Assembly (NCBI RefSeq): GCF_000485595.1
Contig: NW_014577065.1
Location: 228,092-252,179, forward strand
Source of the DNA: Priapulus caudatus
Lineage: Eukaryota; Priapulida; Priapulimorpha; Priapulimorphida; Priapulidae
Length of the DNA: 24,088 nt
Direction of reading: 5' to 3'
Under the pieces are notes generated by a model. That model was not told the origin of the DNA. It saw only the letters and a list, made by a program, of their open reading frames with translations, and did not search any database. Of the stretch, positions 1 to 7,333 are shown in pieces (position 1 is the first letter of the stretch; each line of letters opens with the position of its first letter). The position numbers and the translations under genes are program-made.

Positions 1-201
1 CAACATGGTCGTTGGGTGAGCTTTCCGCGCTGATGGTGCTATAAATCTATGGTTGTTGGGGTAAACTTCCGCGATGTTCTATCGACATCTATGGTCGTGC
101 TGGGTCACTTGCCGTGGATGTGGCTATCCAGTCTAATGGTGCGTTGGTAACTTCCGTGGATGTGGCTATCACATCTATGGTCGTTGGGCTGGTTTCCGAG
201 G
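1..201. repeat. Degenerate ~42-bp minisatellite, left-truncated
   Basis: About 4.7 copies of a unit of roughly 42 bp can be aligned, beginning near 1, 44, 86, 130 and 172. Each copy contains a form of CATCTATGGTCGTTGGG followed by CTTCCGTGGATGTGGCTAT. Copies differ by substitutions and 1-2 base indels (lengths 43, 42, 44, 42), and the last breaks off near 201. The array runs into the window edge, so it probably continues to the left. Nothing suggests coding. Confidence 0.85.
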
Positions 202-777
202 GGCTGCCACCTGAACTCGTTAGTCCTTATGATACGCTGAGCGGACTTGGTTCGTCCTCGTATGTTCCCGTACGCTTTTGGGTCTATGGTTGACAGTGAT
301 CCCACGCATTTCGTGGTTGATTAAAATCCTTGAAAAAAGGATCTCTTGATGAAATTGGAAATCAGCAACTAGTCTTCTAGAATCGGATTAGAACTACCTT
401 TGACTTTCTGTGACATTGGGCACGCCATTGCGCCGGGTCACGATCCATAAAAATATGATAAGCTAGTAATTTGCGACAGAAGGTGTGTAAAGCTCTAGGT
501 GTTACTACTATAGCACAACACTCTCGTCAATGCGCTTACAGTAATCGAATTTTCTCGTCTTGCTACTTTATACACAACATGCAAATACAGGTCTATATAT
601 ACGCCCCTCATGATGCTAGTATATAAAGTACTGGATTTGCCGAAATTCTGTAACTAACGGTTATTAGCATGAACGAAAAATGGTTCAGAAACTAATAATA
701 TTCAAGATCTGCCTATTATCCTACAAAAAATACACCATCCTTGTAAGCAAGCCCAGCAGCAAAGGCATGATCAGGTC
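202..777. other. Unique sequence, no gene seen
   Basis: This is non-repetitive sequence of mixed composition. All frames are broken by stops within a few tens of codons, apart from one minus-strand frame of about 66 codons that runs into the minisatellite. A TATATAAAG string near 620-628 resembles a TATA box but has nothing supportable downstream. No RNA gene was recognised. Confidence 0.6.
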
Positions 778-839
778 AAGTTAGGTTTAGTTTAGTTTAG
801 TTTAGTTTAGTTTAGTTTAGTTTAGTTTAGGTTAGGGTT
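778..839. repeat. (TTTAG)n pentanucleotide tract with TTAGG-like edges
   Basis: Nine tandem TTTAG units run from about 786 to 830. They are preceded by TTAGG and followed by GTTAGGGTTT. The core is uninterrupted, unlike the noisy arrays elsewhere in the window. The unit is one base away from the arthropod telomere repeat TTAGG, but the tract is short and internal. A microsatellite or an interstitial telomere-like relic are both possible. Confidence 0.85.
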
Positions 840-2149
840 TAAGTTTGCGATTTCGGTTTAAGTTCTTGGTTCTAAAGTTTTTTAGTTTTACACACACTGG
901 TACGAAAATGTCATCGTCAACGTTTGCTGGATATGAAAAATTAGCGTCACTGTGACGAAGTGAATAGATGTAAATACTACTATAGGTTTGCACTGGAAAT
1001 ACCAGACTGTACCCGCTACCGCAATAAACTTTATCGACAAACCGAGGCTAATCAACCACGTTACTCCCACGGCTGACTGTAAAGCGTTATGGATAATGCG
1101 ACGTTTGCTAGTTGTTAGGTTGATGTCACGATGTTCTCGTGAATGGCACTTTTGATTTCTACACTTTCCTTTCAATATCACAACGGGGCTAACTTTGCGC
1201 TTGCGATTCAACACGGTGATCGCAACATTGCCCATTCGTATGCAAGAAATGATACTCAATGTCACCCGCACAGCAGTGTCTGTGAAGGTTACGATTTCAT
1301 TGGAGAATTAAGGCCCCATATGATAGAGCGTATAGTAAGTTTTTCAGGGTGAATGTCGATGGCATGCTGCCTAGCTGTGTGACCCACCTATCGCACGCAT
1401 GTGTGTGGTAGCACACAGTGCCGCTGCTAATATCACTGATCGTCCTTCTAACCCCCTTATCCTGGCAGTGAGATGAAGGCAGCGTAGGAAGTGAGTTGAG
1501 CACATGTTTTCAACGATAGCTGTCAGAGTCTTTCACTGCGTTAAGCGAGATCGCCAATCAACGTTTGACAATCGCGCAACTACCATTGGTCTGTCGGCGC
1601 AGAGCTTCTGCGGAGCAAAGAGACTTTTTCCGTAAGTTGTAAAGCTTTCTTCGGTGGTAAGTTAAGTGCTGGCTGCCAAGACACACAGCAAGGTTCACGG
1701 AGGATGACACGAACCAGCGAGGCGGCGCCGTGTATGCTGTTCACGGGAGAGTCTTACACTGCATCTGACCATTATGCGATATAGCCATCAATGTCGGGGA
1801 ACAATCACATTATCCTTCTCTTCAAGCGAGCTAAATAAGAATATTTTTCATTCCGTATACGACAGGTGCTTTGCTTACAGACGTCGTGAGCACTGCTATA
1901 GTGGCGTCGGCATCGTCGATACCGGCGTCATCATACGCATTCGAACTCTGGCGATCAATGAAATTTGAACCGAAATTATGGTAATAACTCGTAATCGTAA
2001 AAGTAAACGATAGGGTTTTTAGCCCGGAATGAATGAACAAGTGGACGATGTCAAAATGTCAAATGTAAATGTCAAAATCGTCACAAGCGCCACATTGCGT
2101 CGTATTCAATATTATATTCACGGGTTTTATCGAATCCTGTCTGATGAAA
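840..2149. other. Unique sequence, no gene recognised
   Basis: This is 1.3 kb of non-repetitive DNA. The longest open frame is 127 codons on the minus strand (1271 to 888). It gives a hydrophobic, Ile/Val/Thr-rich product with no motif I recognise. A frame of this length is expected by chance in a 24-kb window, and the opposite strand is also partly open. A small stem (TGTGTG and CACACA around 1401-1416) is the only local structure noted. No splice-site arrangement pointing to an exon was seen. Confidence 0.55.
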
Positions 2150-2150
2150 G

Positions 2151-2163
2151 CACACACACACAC
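2151..2163. repeat. Short (CA)n microsatellite
   Basis: An uninterrupted run of about six and a half CA dinucleotides lies between unique flanks. It is too short to have more to say. Confidence 0.8.
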
Positions 2164-2577
2164 CAGAGTTTTACCGCCATACCGACACCGAAGCCCTGCT
2201 TAGTGCACGGGAGTGTTGTATATTTATAAGTCGCGGCTTATTGTTGTGAGGGGGAAATGGTTATTGTGATATGGGTATACGTGTTAAGTGTAGCGTCAGA
2301 TTGCAGCGCATTTCGCCCTCGAAGATAATATATGCACCATATTATCTGTGAAATTATATGAGTATCGTGCTTATCTATTTCCACGTCGCGTACTTGAAAT
2401 ACACCACCGTCAAACGCCCCGAGACCTCTAATATAGTGAAGCACATAATTACTGATATGTACGAAACACTGATCACGGGAACGCATGGTCTAATCGCGAA
2501 ATACTTCTCCTCAGCGTGGCGCTATACGCTCTATTAGGAGCAGCACTCACGACGCTACAGTCGCTCACTCTCGTTTG
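2164..2577. other. Unique sequence, no gene seen
   Basis: This is AT-leaning non-repetitive DNA. An 82-codon minus-strand frame (2486 to 2238) has no recognisable motif and no flanking signals. I see nothing else here. Confidence 0.55.
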
Positions 2578-2820
2578 CTTCTCTCTTTTCTTTCTTGTCT
2601 TTTTTTTCTTTCTTCTCTCCTATCTAGCTATCTAATCTATCATATCTATCCATCTATCTCTCGTATCTATCTATCTATCCTACTATTTATCTATCTTTTC
2701 TCTTCTCTATTCTCCGTTTTTCCTCTATAATCATGCTGTCGCTTCTCTCATAATTGTAGTTTTTTTTTTATCTTCTATCGTATTCTATATCTATCGTTTT
2801 TTTATATAGTAAAATCTATC
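2578..2820. repeat. Pyrimidine-rich / (TATC)n low-complexity tract
   Basis: The plus strand is almost entirely C and T, with runs of T and interrupted TATC and TCTT tetranucleotides (for example TATCTATCTATC near 2665-2680). The tract decays into T-runs towards 2815. The interruptions are numerous, so this is an old or poorly resolved microsatellite. Confidence 0.85.
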
Positions 2821-2840
2821 CTCGTTTTCGCTATAATCGG

Positions 2841-2977
2841 CCTCGGTGCTCGACCCTGGCTCGGTGCTCGATGGCTCGGTGCTCGATGGCTGCGGTGCTC
2901 GATGGCTCGGTGCTCGATGGCTCGTGCTCGATGGCTCGGTGCTGCGATGGCTCGGTCCTCGATGGGCTCGGTGGATT
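2841..2977. repeat. 15-bp minisatellite, unit GCTCGATGGCTCGGT
   Basis: About nine copies of GCTCGATGGCTCGGT lie head to tail. Several carry a single inserted or missing base, making them 14-16 bp. The translated minus strand reads as Arg/His/Ala-rich repeats, which only reflects the unit. The right edge fades into CTCGGTGG at about 2975. Confidence 0.9.
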
Positions 2978-3508
2978 CTGTTTGTCCGAACATGTTACGG
3001 CCGTTAAACGCTAGGTTGTGGCGCATCTCTACTCCCTGCTACTTCCGTGATAAATGCCGGACCATCTCCCAGAACTGCATTGACATTGCCTGACACTGAC
3101 TACTGGCATGAGGTGCGACATGCTGATACATATACGCCACTATATATATCAAGAGTACATAATAGGAGATCTCCTATTAATGTCAGCTCGTTTGATATAT
3201 ATACTATAAGCCGCAGCTTAGGCTCAGGAATTGTTCTAATACCATAATCGGCAGTGACCTCTATGATCTGATGGCCACACGTGAAGGCGCACCTAACAAT
3301 TCGATTCGTCCCCGTGGGATTTCCGGATGTGTCCGCGAGTAAATGTAGCACTTGTTTATTCTGTTTACTTCTGCTCATCCACCGTGCGTAATACCAATAT
3401 ATTACCTCATCCATAATAATATAATCGGAGTAATGAACGTATTATAGCAAGCAAAATCACACCCACGTGGAGTAGCTGTTTGTTACAATCTCTATCTATG
3501 CACACACT
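2978..3508. other. Unique sequence with one nested hairpin, no gene seen
   Basis: This is non-repetitive DNA between a minisatellite and a CA tract. A 104-codon minus-strand frame (3414 to 3100) overlaps the hairpin at 3141-3203 and has no recognisable motif. The hairpin, listed separately, is the only structured part. Confidence 0.55.
3141..3203. other. Nested inverted repeat (hairpin inside hairpin)
   Basis: The outer arms are TATATATATCAA (3141-3152) and its exact reverse complement (3192-3203). Inside them is a 20-bp perfect palindrome centred on AGATCT (3160-3179, arm TAATAGGAGA). No coding frame accounts for it. It could be a remnant of a small palindromic mobile element, or a structure formed in single-stranded DNA or RNA. 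The sequence match is certain but a function is not. Confidence 0.8.
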
Positions 3509-3511
3509 TAC

Positions 3512-3514
<3 letters not shown>

Positions 3515-3546
<32 letters not shown>

Positions 3547-3590
3547 GCCAGCACAGGCACACACACACACACACACAGCACACTCGCGAG
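3515..3590. repeat. Interrupted (CA)n microsatellite
   Basis: There are two CA runs (about 3515-3544 and 3559-3578), separated by a short GC-bearing interruption and ending in a CGCGAGCGCAAGCGCA stretch. It is the left part of the CA / AT / GT compound tract. Confidence 0.9.
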
Positions 3591-3605
3591 CGCAAGCGCA
3601 GCCAA

Positions 3606-3808
3606 TGATATATATATAAATATATGTATATATATATATAATAGTATATAATATATATATTATATATAGTGGATACATATATATCTAGCCAGTTAAGTAA
3701 TGTCATTAAATCATATATATATATACATAGGTATAGTATATGTATATATAGATTATATATATACTATGGGTAAGTATATGAGATACATTATATATATATA
3801 TATTAGTA
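3606..3808. repeat. AT-rich (TA)n core of a compound tract
   Basis: This is about 200 bp of almost pure A and T in TA dinucleotide runs, broken near 3668-3712 by a less repetitive stretch. TA tracts of this size can extrude as cruciforms. No coding signal is visible. Confidence 0.9.
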
Positions 3809-3814
3809 TATTTT

Positions 3815-3822
3815 GCGCGCGC

Positions 3823-3857
<35 letters not shown>

Positions 3858-3930
3858 GTGTGTGATGTGTGTGTGTGTGTGTGTAGTGGTGGTGTGTGTG
3901 TGTGGTGTGGTGTGTGTGTGGGTGCGTGTG
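3815..3930. repeat. (GC)n-(GT)n microsatellite
   Basis: A GCGCGCGCGC run passes directly into a long GT run with a few T/A interruptions and then TGTGGTG variants. Alternating purine-pyrimidine GC/GT is a classic left-handed (Z) DNA former. It is complementary in type to the CA tract on the other side of the AT core. Confidence 0.9.
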
Positions 3931-4095
3931 CGGTGGTGGCTCGTGCTCGTGTGCCATAGCGCTGGCGGGCTCCGTCGTGTGTAGTGTGTAAAGTGTGGCG
4001 TATGTGTGGTCCACGTGGGACGGTGGCTGAGAGCTCGCCCGCGTAGTTGGCGGGGGCGCCGCGGCAGGAGCGCGTCGGGCTGCAAAGTCGTACGT

Positions 4096-5040
4096 GTATT
4101 GGCATATAGCATGTGTACGTTAAGCCTGTTCAATGTAGCGATGTTGTAGTCGTGAAGGCCCTGTGTATAGTAAAGGGCATGGTGTGTACGGGGCTAGCAG
4201 CCGCTGCTGTAATGTGCCGATGTCGTAAGCGTAAGGCCTGTGTATGTTAGCAGGAACGGACCTGGGCGTGCCGAGCCGCTGCCAAGCCTGCGCGTGCTAT
4301 GTCTAGGCATGCTGTAGAGGGTAGGCCTGAGTGTTTGTAGCATCGTGCTAGCCGTAATCCTGTGTATCGTACGCATGTGGCTGCGTAGAGCCTGTGGTCC
4401 ATGTAGCGCATGTGTAGCGTAGCCTGTGTAATGTTAGCATGTGTACGTCAGAGGCGGCCTGTGTATGCCGGGTCGGAGGAGTCGCGTGTCCACGTAAGGC
4501 GGCCTGTGTCATGTAGCATGTGATACGTAAGCCTGTGTATGTAGTGCTATGTGTACGTAAGCGACCTGTGTATGTAGCATCGTGTAGCGTAAGGGCCTGT
4601 GTAGTAGCATGTGGTACCGTAACCTGTGTATAATAGCATAGTGTACGGGTAACCGTGTGTAATATAGCATGTCTGACGTAAGCCTGTGTGGCATGTAGTC
4701 TTGTTTTATTATCTGTGATAATGTAGGCATGTGTACGTAAGCCTGTGTTGTAGCATGCTGGTAGGTAAGCGCTGGTGTATGTAGCTGTGTACGTACGCCG
4801 CAGCCCCTGCCTGTGGCCGGCGGTGGAGGGCGCAAGTCGGGGGTACGAGTAAGCCTGTGTACTGTGACCGGCGCAGTCGCTGTACGTAGCCCTGTGTATG
4901 TGCGCCATGGTGTACGTAAGCCTGTGTAATGGGCTCAGGATAGTGTACGTAAGTCCCTGTGGTGATAATAGCATGTTGTACGTAAGCCCTGTGATGTAGG
5001 CATGGTGTCCGTAAGGCCGCGGCTCGCGTGCGGTGAGGTA
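4096..5040. repeat. Degenerate 27-bp satellite array
   Basis: There are roughly 30-35 copies of a unit close to CATGTGTACGTAAGCCTG plus TGTATGTAG. Most copies differ by one- or two-base insertions and deletions, so the unit wanders from about 25 to 29 bp. Nearly every copy keeps the ACGTA core. GC-rich interruptions occur near 4255-4300 and 4796-4840, and similar GC-rich DNA borders the array (4025-4080 and 5016-5070). Open frames across it on the minus strand follow the repeat and are not genes. Confidence 0.85.
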
Positions 5041-5178
5041 ATGGAGGGTGGACGGCGGCCACTGGGCCCGGGTGTAGTCACGTTGCTGTACGCTCGCCGT
5101 TCAGACAGCTAGTGGACTGCGACGGCGGCGGCAGTGACTGCATTAGCTACTGTACGCGGATGAGTCATTCACACAGCG

Positions 5179-5347
5179 TAGCAGCAGCAGTAGCAGCCGC
5201 AGTAGCGGCAGCAGCAGCAGTAGCGGCAGCAGCAGTAGCAGCCGCAGTAGAAGCAGCAGCAGCAGCAGCAGTAGCAGTAGCAGCAGCAGCAGCAGTAGCG
5301 GCAGCAGCAGCAGTAGCGGCAGCAGCAGCAGCAGCAGTAGTAGTAGC
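5179..5347. repeat. (AGC)n trinucleotide microsatellite
   Basis: Interrupted GCAGCAGTAGCAGC-type repeats span about 170 bp. All three plus frames and the minus frames stay open, giving poly-Ala or poly-Leu strings, so apparent ORFs here carry no evidence of coding. A poly-Ala exon cannot be excluded from the sequence, but flanking frames show nothing recognisable. Confidence 0.9.
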
Positions 5348-5412
5348 CATACTTCGTCCCTATTCGCTGTTCCCTCCCGCCTTACGCGTCTGGCTGTCCC
5401 CAGCAAGATTCA

Positions 5413-5418
<6 letters not shown>

Positions 5419-5476
<58 letters not shown>
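5419..5476. repeat. Pure (GA)29 microsatellite
   Basis: This is an uninterrupted GA dinucleotide run of about 58 bp followed by a purine-rich tail (GGTGGAGGGGGAGAG, then A-runs). It is homopurine on one strand. In insects such tracts can be bound by GAGA-type factors, but here that is only a possibility. Confidence 0.95.
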
Positions 5477-5478
<2 letters not shown>

Positions 5479-6014
5479 GGAGGGGGAGAGAAAAAAAAGT
5501 TGTAGAAAGGTTTTCGGAAAAGAAGAGATGAGCGAGGAGAAAAAAATTACAAAAGAGGTGCATGTAGGATATAAAAGGGGATTCTTCTATTTCATAACTT
5601 ACGGAATTAAAGGATGTTGATAACCAGATAAATGTAAGAAACTTCACGAACCGAGCCTAATAGTGCTTCCTATGAAGAGGGACCGATAAAGTTTACATGG
5701 ATCTCACTCTTATGAGGCATCCCAAGGCTACGATCTTCTGTCCTTTCCTCTGGGATTTCTGGTTGCCCGGGGTTCCCTCGACTAAGTCGGAAATGTGTTT
5801 ACGCTACACTCGCCTTCACGACGGTATAAATTACGCGGTAGCCTTATACCCTCCTTCAATCTGTCCGTGCTCTAATCTCATTTGGCTTACTTTTTGATGC
5901 TCTTAACGTTTTCGTCAGTTGCGGTTTCCATTTTCCGTTGACGAACCAATAAGCGGCTCTAAGCTAGCCCCGCTTCTTGCCAGCCTGTAGCACATTTTTG
6001 GCTGGCACGTGTTA
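5477..6014. other. Unique sequence, no gene recognised
   Basis: This lies between the GA tract and the transposon-like element. A 66-codon plus frame starts at 5697 and has no recognisable motif. A TATAAAAG string lies upstream of it. No exon structure could be supported. Confidence 0.5.
5570..5577 (+). promoter_or_regulatory. TATA-box-like TATAAAAG
   Basis: TATAAAAG followed by GGG matches the animal core-promoter TATA consensus and sits about 93 bp after the GA tract. No transcript or recognisable coding sequence follows, so this may be a chance match. Confidence 0.2.
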
Positions 6015-6475
6015 GCAGGGCTTAGGTTGGGTTGCGATTGAATGCGACGCGACGCGACGCACTGCAACTCACTGCGACTGAGTGCTTAGGTCGACGGCTA
6101 CGCGACTGACAGCGACTGCCTGCGACCAGTCGCAGGCAGTCTCAGAATGCGCTTAGGTCGAAGCGACGATCGGCTATAGATCGCGCAACTAAATAAGTTT
6201 ACATGCCTTGTTGCTGTGTGCATGTTGTGTACATAACTGTATGCACTGATTGTTTTATTCGCATGCATTGTTGATTATGCATACGAATTTCGTCGCAGCG
6301 ATCGCAAGGCAGCTTATGTGGGGTTATGTCGGGTAGTAAGCATGAAAAACAATGCTTGCGACCGGTGGAACCAGTCGCGTCGCGTCGCAAGAGTAGAACT
6401 TGTGCGACTCGCTGCGACTGACAATTTTCCAGTCGCAGACAGTCGCAGACCCGTCGCTGGCAGTCGCAGGGGTGC

Positions 6476-6500
6476 TTAAGGTAGTATCTCACTGGGCTGC
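6476..6500 (+). repeat. Left target duplication (TTA) and 22-bp terminal inverted repeat of the inner element
   Basis: TTA at 6476-6478 is followed by the repeat at 6479-6500, which begins AGGTAGTATCTCACTG and ends GGGCTGC. It is the exact reverse complement of 7224-7245. Confidence 0.9.
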
Positions 6501-6781
6501 AACTGTTGACGACAAATTGCGAACGGCATTCGCGAGGGAGATTCCAAAATGTCTCGAAACGTTCGCAGGGGTTCTCAATTTCTTCGCGTGAGTCGCAGGG
6601 CCTCGCTCTCGTGTCGCTGGAATTTTGAACATGTTCAAAAAATTCGCGCGACAAATTTTCTCTCAAAATAGTCACAGAGTCGTCGCGGGTGTCTCGAACC
6701 CGTCTCGAACCCTTTTTAATTTAGTTTCCGTGAGTTAGAAAGTGCGAGAAATGTGAGACAACTTTGTGAGGGGTTGGCGAC

Positions 6782-6916
6782 CTATGAAACTATGTCAGCC
6801 TGGTCCTCATCCAGGTTGGGGTCCTCATTCAGCAACTTCTGCACTACTTCTCTGAGGTCTATCTCGCTTGACGTCTGATGACAAAATGATTGCTGGACTG
6901 GGGAAGGTCTCCGTAT
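6782..6916 (-). pseudogene. Possible relic of a coding 3' end inside the inner element
   Basis: On the minus strand an open stretch of 44 codons ends in TAG. Its last part reads TSSEIDLREVVQKLLNEDPN followed by LDEDQADIVS: acidic, with helix-like spacing of Leu and Val. There is no usable start, and a TAA lies just upstream. In the next frame the upstream DNA continues as GPYKYGDLPQSSNHFVIRRQ, so a frameshift could have split a longer frame. I do not recognise the family, and a chance frame is possible. Confidence 0.2.
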
Positions 6917-6954
6917 TTATATGGTCCAGATTTCTCAATTGTCACGCATAACTG

Positions 6955-7055
6955 TCGCGCGACTGCTGCACGACATTCGCGCGACAGTCGCAAGTGCAAA
7001 ACATCGCAATTTTGTTGCGTGAATGTCGCGCGAGTGTCGCGCGACATTCGCGCGA
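6955..7055. promoter_or_regulatory. Cluster of five TCGCGCGA palindromes
   Basis: The 8-bp perfect palindrome TCGCGCGA occurs at 6955-6962, 6977-6984, 7026-7033, 7037-7044 and 7048-7055. A sixth copy lies at 6644-6651 near the other end of the inner element. The start-to-start spacings are 22, 49, 11 and 11 bp. Repeated subterminal palindromes in DNA transposons often serve as protein-binding sites. That role is an inference here. Confidence 0.45.
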
Positions 7056-7223
7056 CATGTATGCGAACGTTTTTGGCCAAAATTTCGCCGGGAGTTTGCG
7101 CGACATTCGTGCAACATACTCGAACGTGTCGTAAGTACCAATTCAGTGTGATTCCATGTGAAAATTGTCGCTAATTCGCGTATTTTCTCGCAATTTTGTG
7201 TCTCCAACTAGTCGCGAGCTGTC

Positions 7224-7248
7224 GCAGCCCAGTGAGATACTACCTTTA
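7224..7248 (-). repeat. Right 22-bp terminal inverted repeat and target duplication (TTA) of the inner element
   Basis: 7224-7245 reads GCAGCCC... to ...ATACTACCT and is the exact reverse complement of 6479-6500. It is followed immediately by TTA (7246-7248), the second copy of the presumed target-site duplication. Confidence 0.9.
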
Positions 7249-7333
7249 GGTCGAACTTTCTCTGCGACGCGATCGTCGCTGCGACTTGCAACCAGTTGCA
7301 GAAAATCAGTCGCAAGGCCGACATAAGCCCGGC

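Larger units (their letters stand above)
6479..7245. mobile_element. Inner PIF/Harbinger-like non-autonomous element (767 bp)
   Basis: It has perfect 22-bp terminal inverted repeats starting AGGTAGTATCTC. They extend to 25 bp with one mismatch. Both sides are flanked by TTA (6476-6478 and 7246-7248). A 3-bp TTA/TWA duplication is the hallmark of PIF/Harbinger elements, which is established knowledge; the family assignment here is inference from that alone. Inside are many TCGC words, an 18-bp perfect palindrome (6623-6640, TTTTGAACATGTTCAAAA) and six TCGCGCGA sites. There is no intact transposase. A 44-codon minus-strand frame at 6782-6916 could be a coding relic. It sits inside the outer element, so it is the younger of the two. 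Confidence 0.8.
6015..7333. mobile_element. Non-autonomous DNA-transposon-like element (outer, interrupted)
   Basis: The ends form an imperfect terminal inverted repeat. The left end 6015-6040 (GCAGGGCTTAGGTTGGG...) and the reverse complement of 7307-7333 (GCCGGGCTTATGTCGG...) match at 21 of 27 aligned positions with one gap. The interior is rich in TGCGACTG / CAGTCGCA words in both orientations. It also has internal copies of CTTAGGTCGA (6085-6094 and 6152-6161) that resemble the ends. Removing the inner insertion leaves about 550 bp with no coding capacity. Possible target duplication: TTA at 6012-6014, with TTTA just right of 7333 (one base out of register). It could be a mosaic of several related elements. 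Confidence 0.6.

Noticed and set aside
888-1271. 127-codon minus-strand frame and other frames of 60-110 codons in the unique blocks
   Set aside because: In random sequence of this size I would expect roughly 18 stop-free stretches of at least 100 codons over six frames. None here has a recognised domain or splice arrangement.
5112-5531. Poly-Ala then Glu-Arg frame over the AGC and GA tracts
   Set aside because: All frames are open over AGC and GA microsatellites. Ala, Leu and Glu-Arg runs follow the repeat units.
6689-6711. TCGAACC words suggesting a tRNA T-arm on the minus strand
   Set aside because: No acceptor stem, anticodon arm or D-arm can be laid out around them. They belong to the TCGC/TCGAA-rich body of the inner element.
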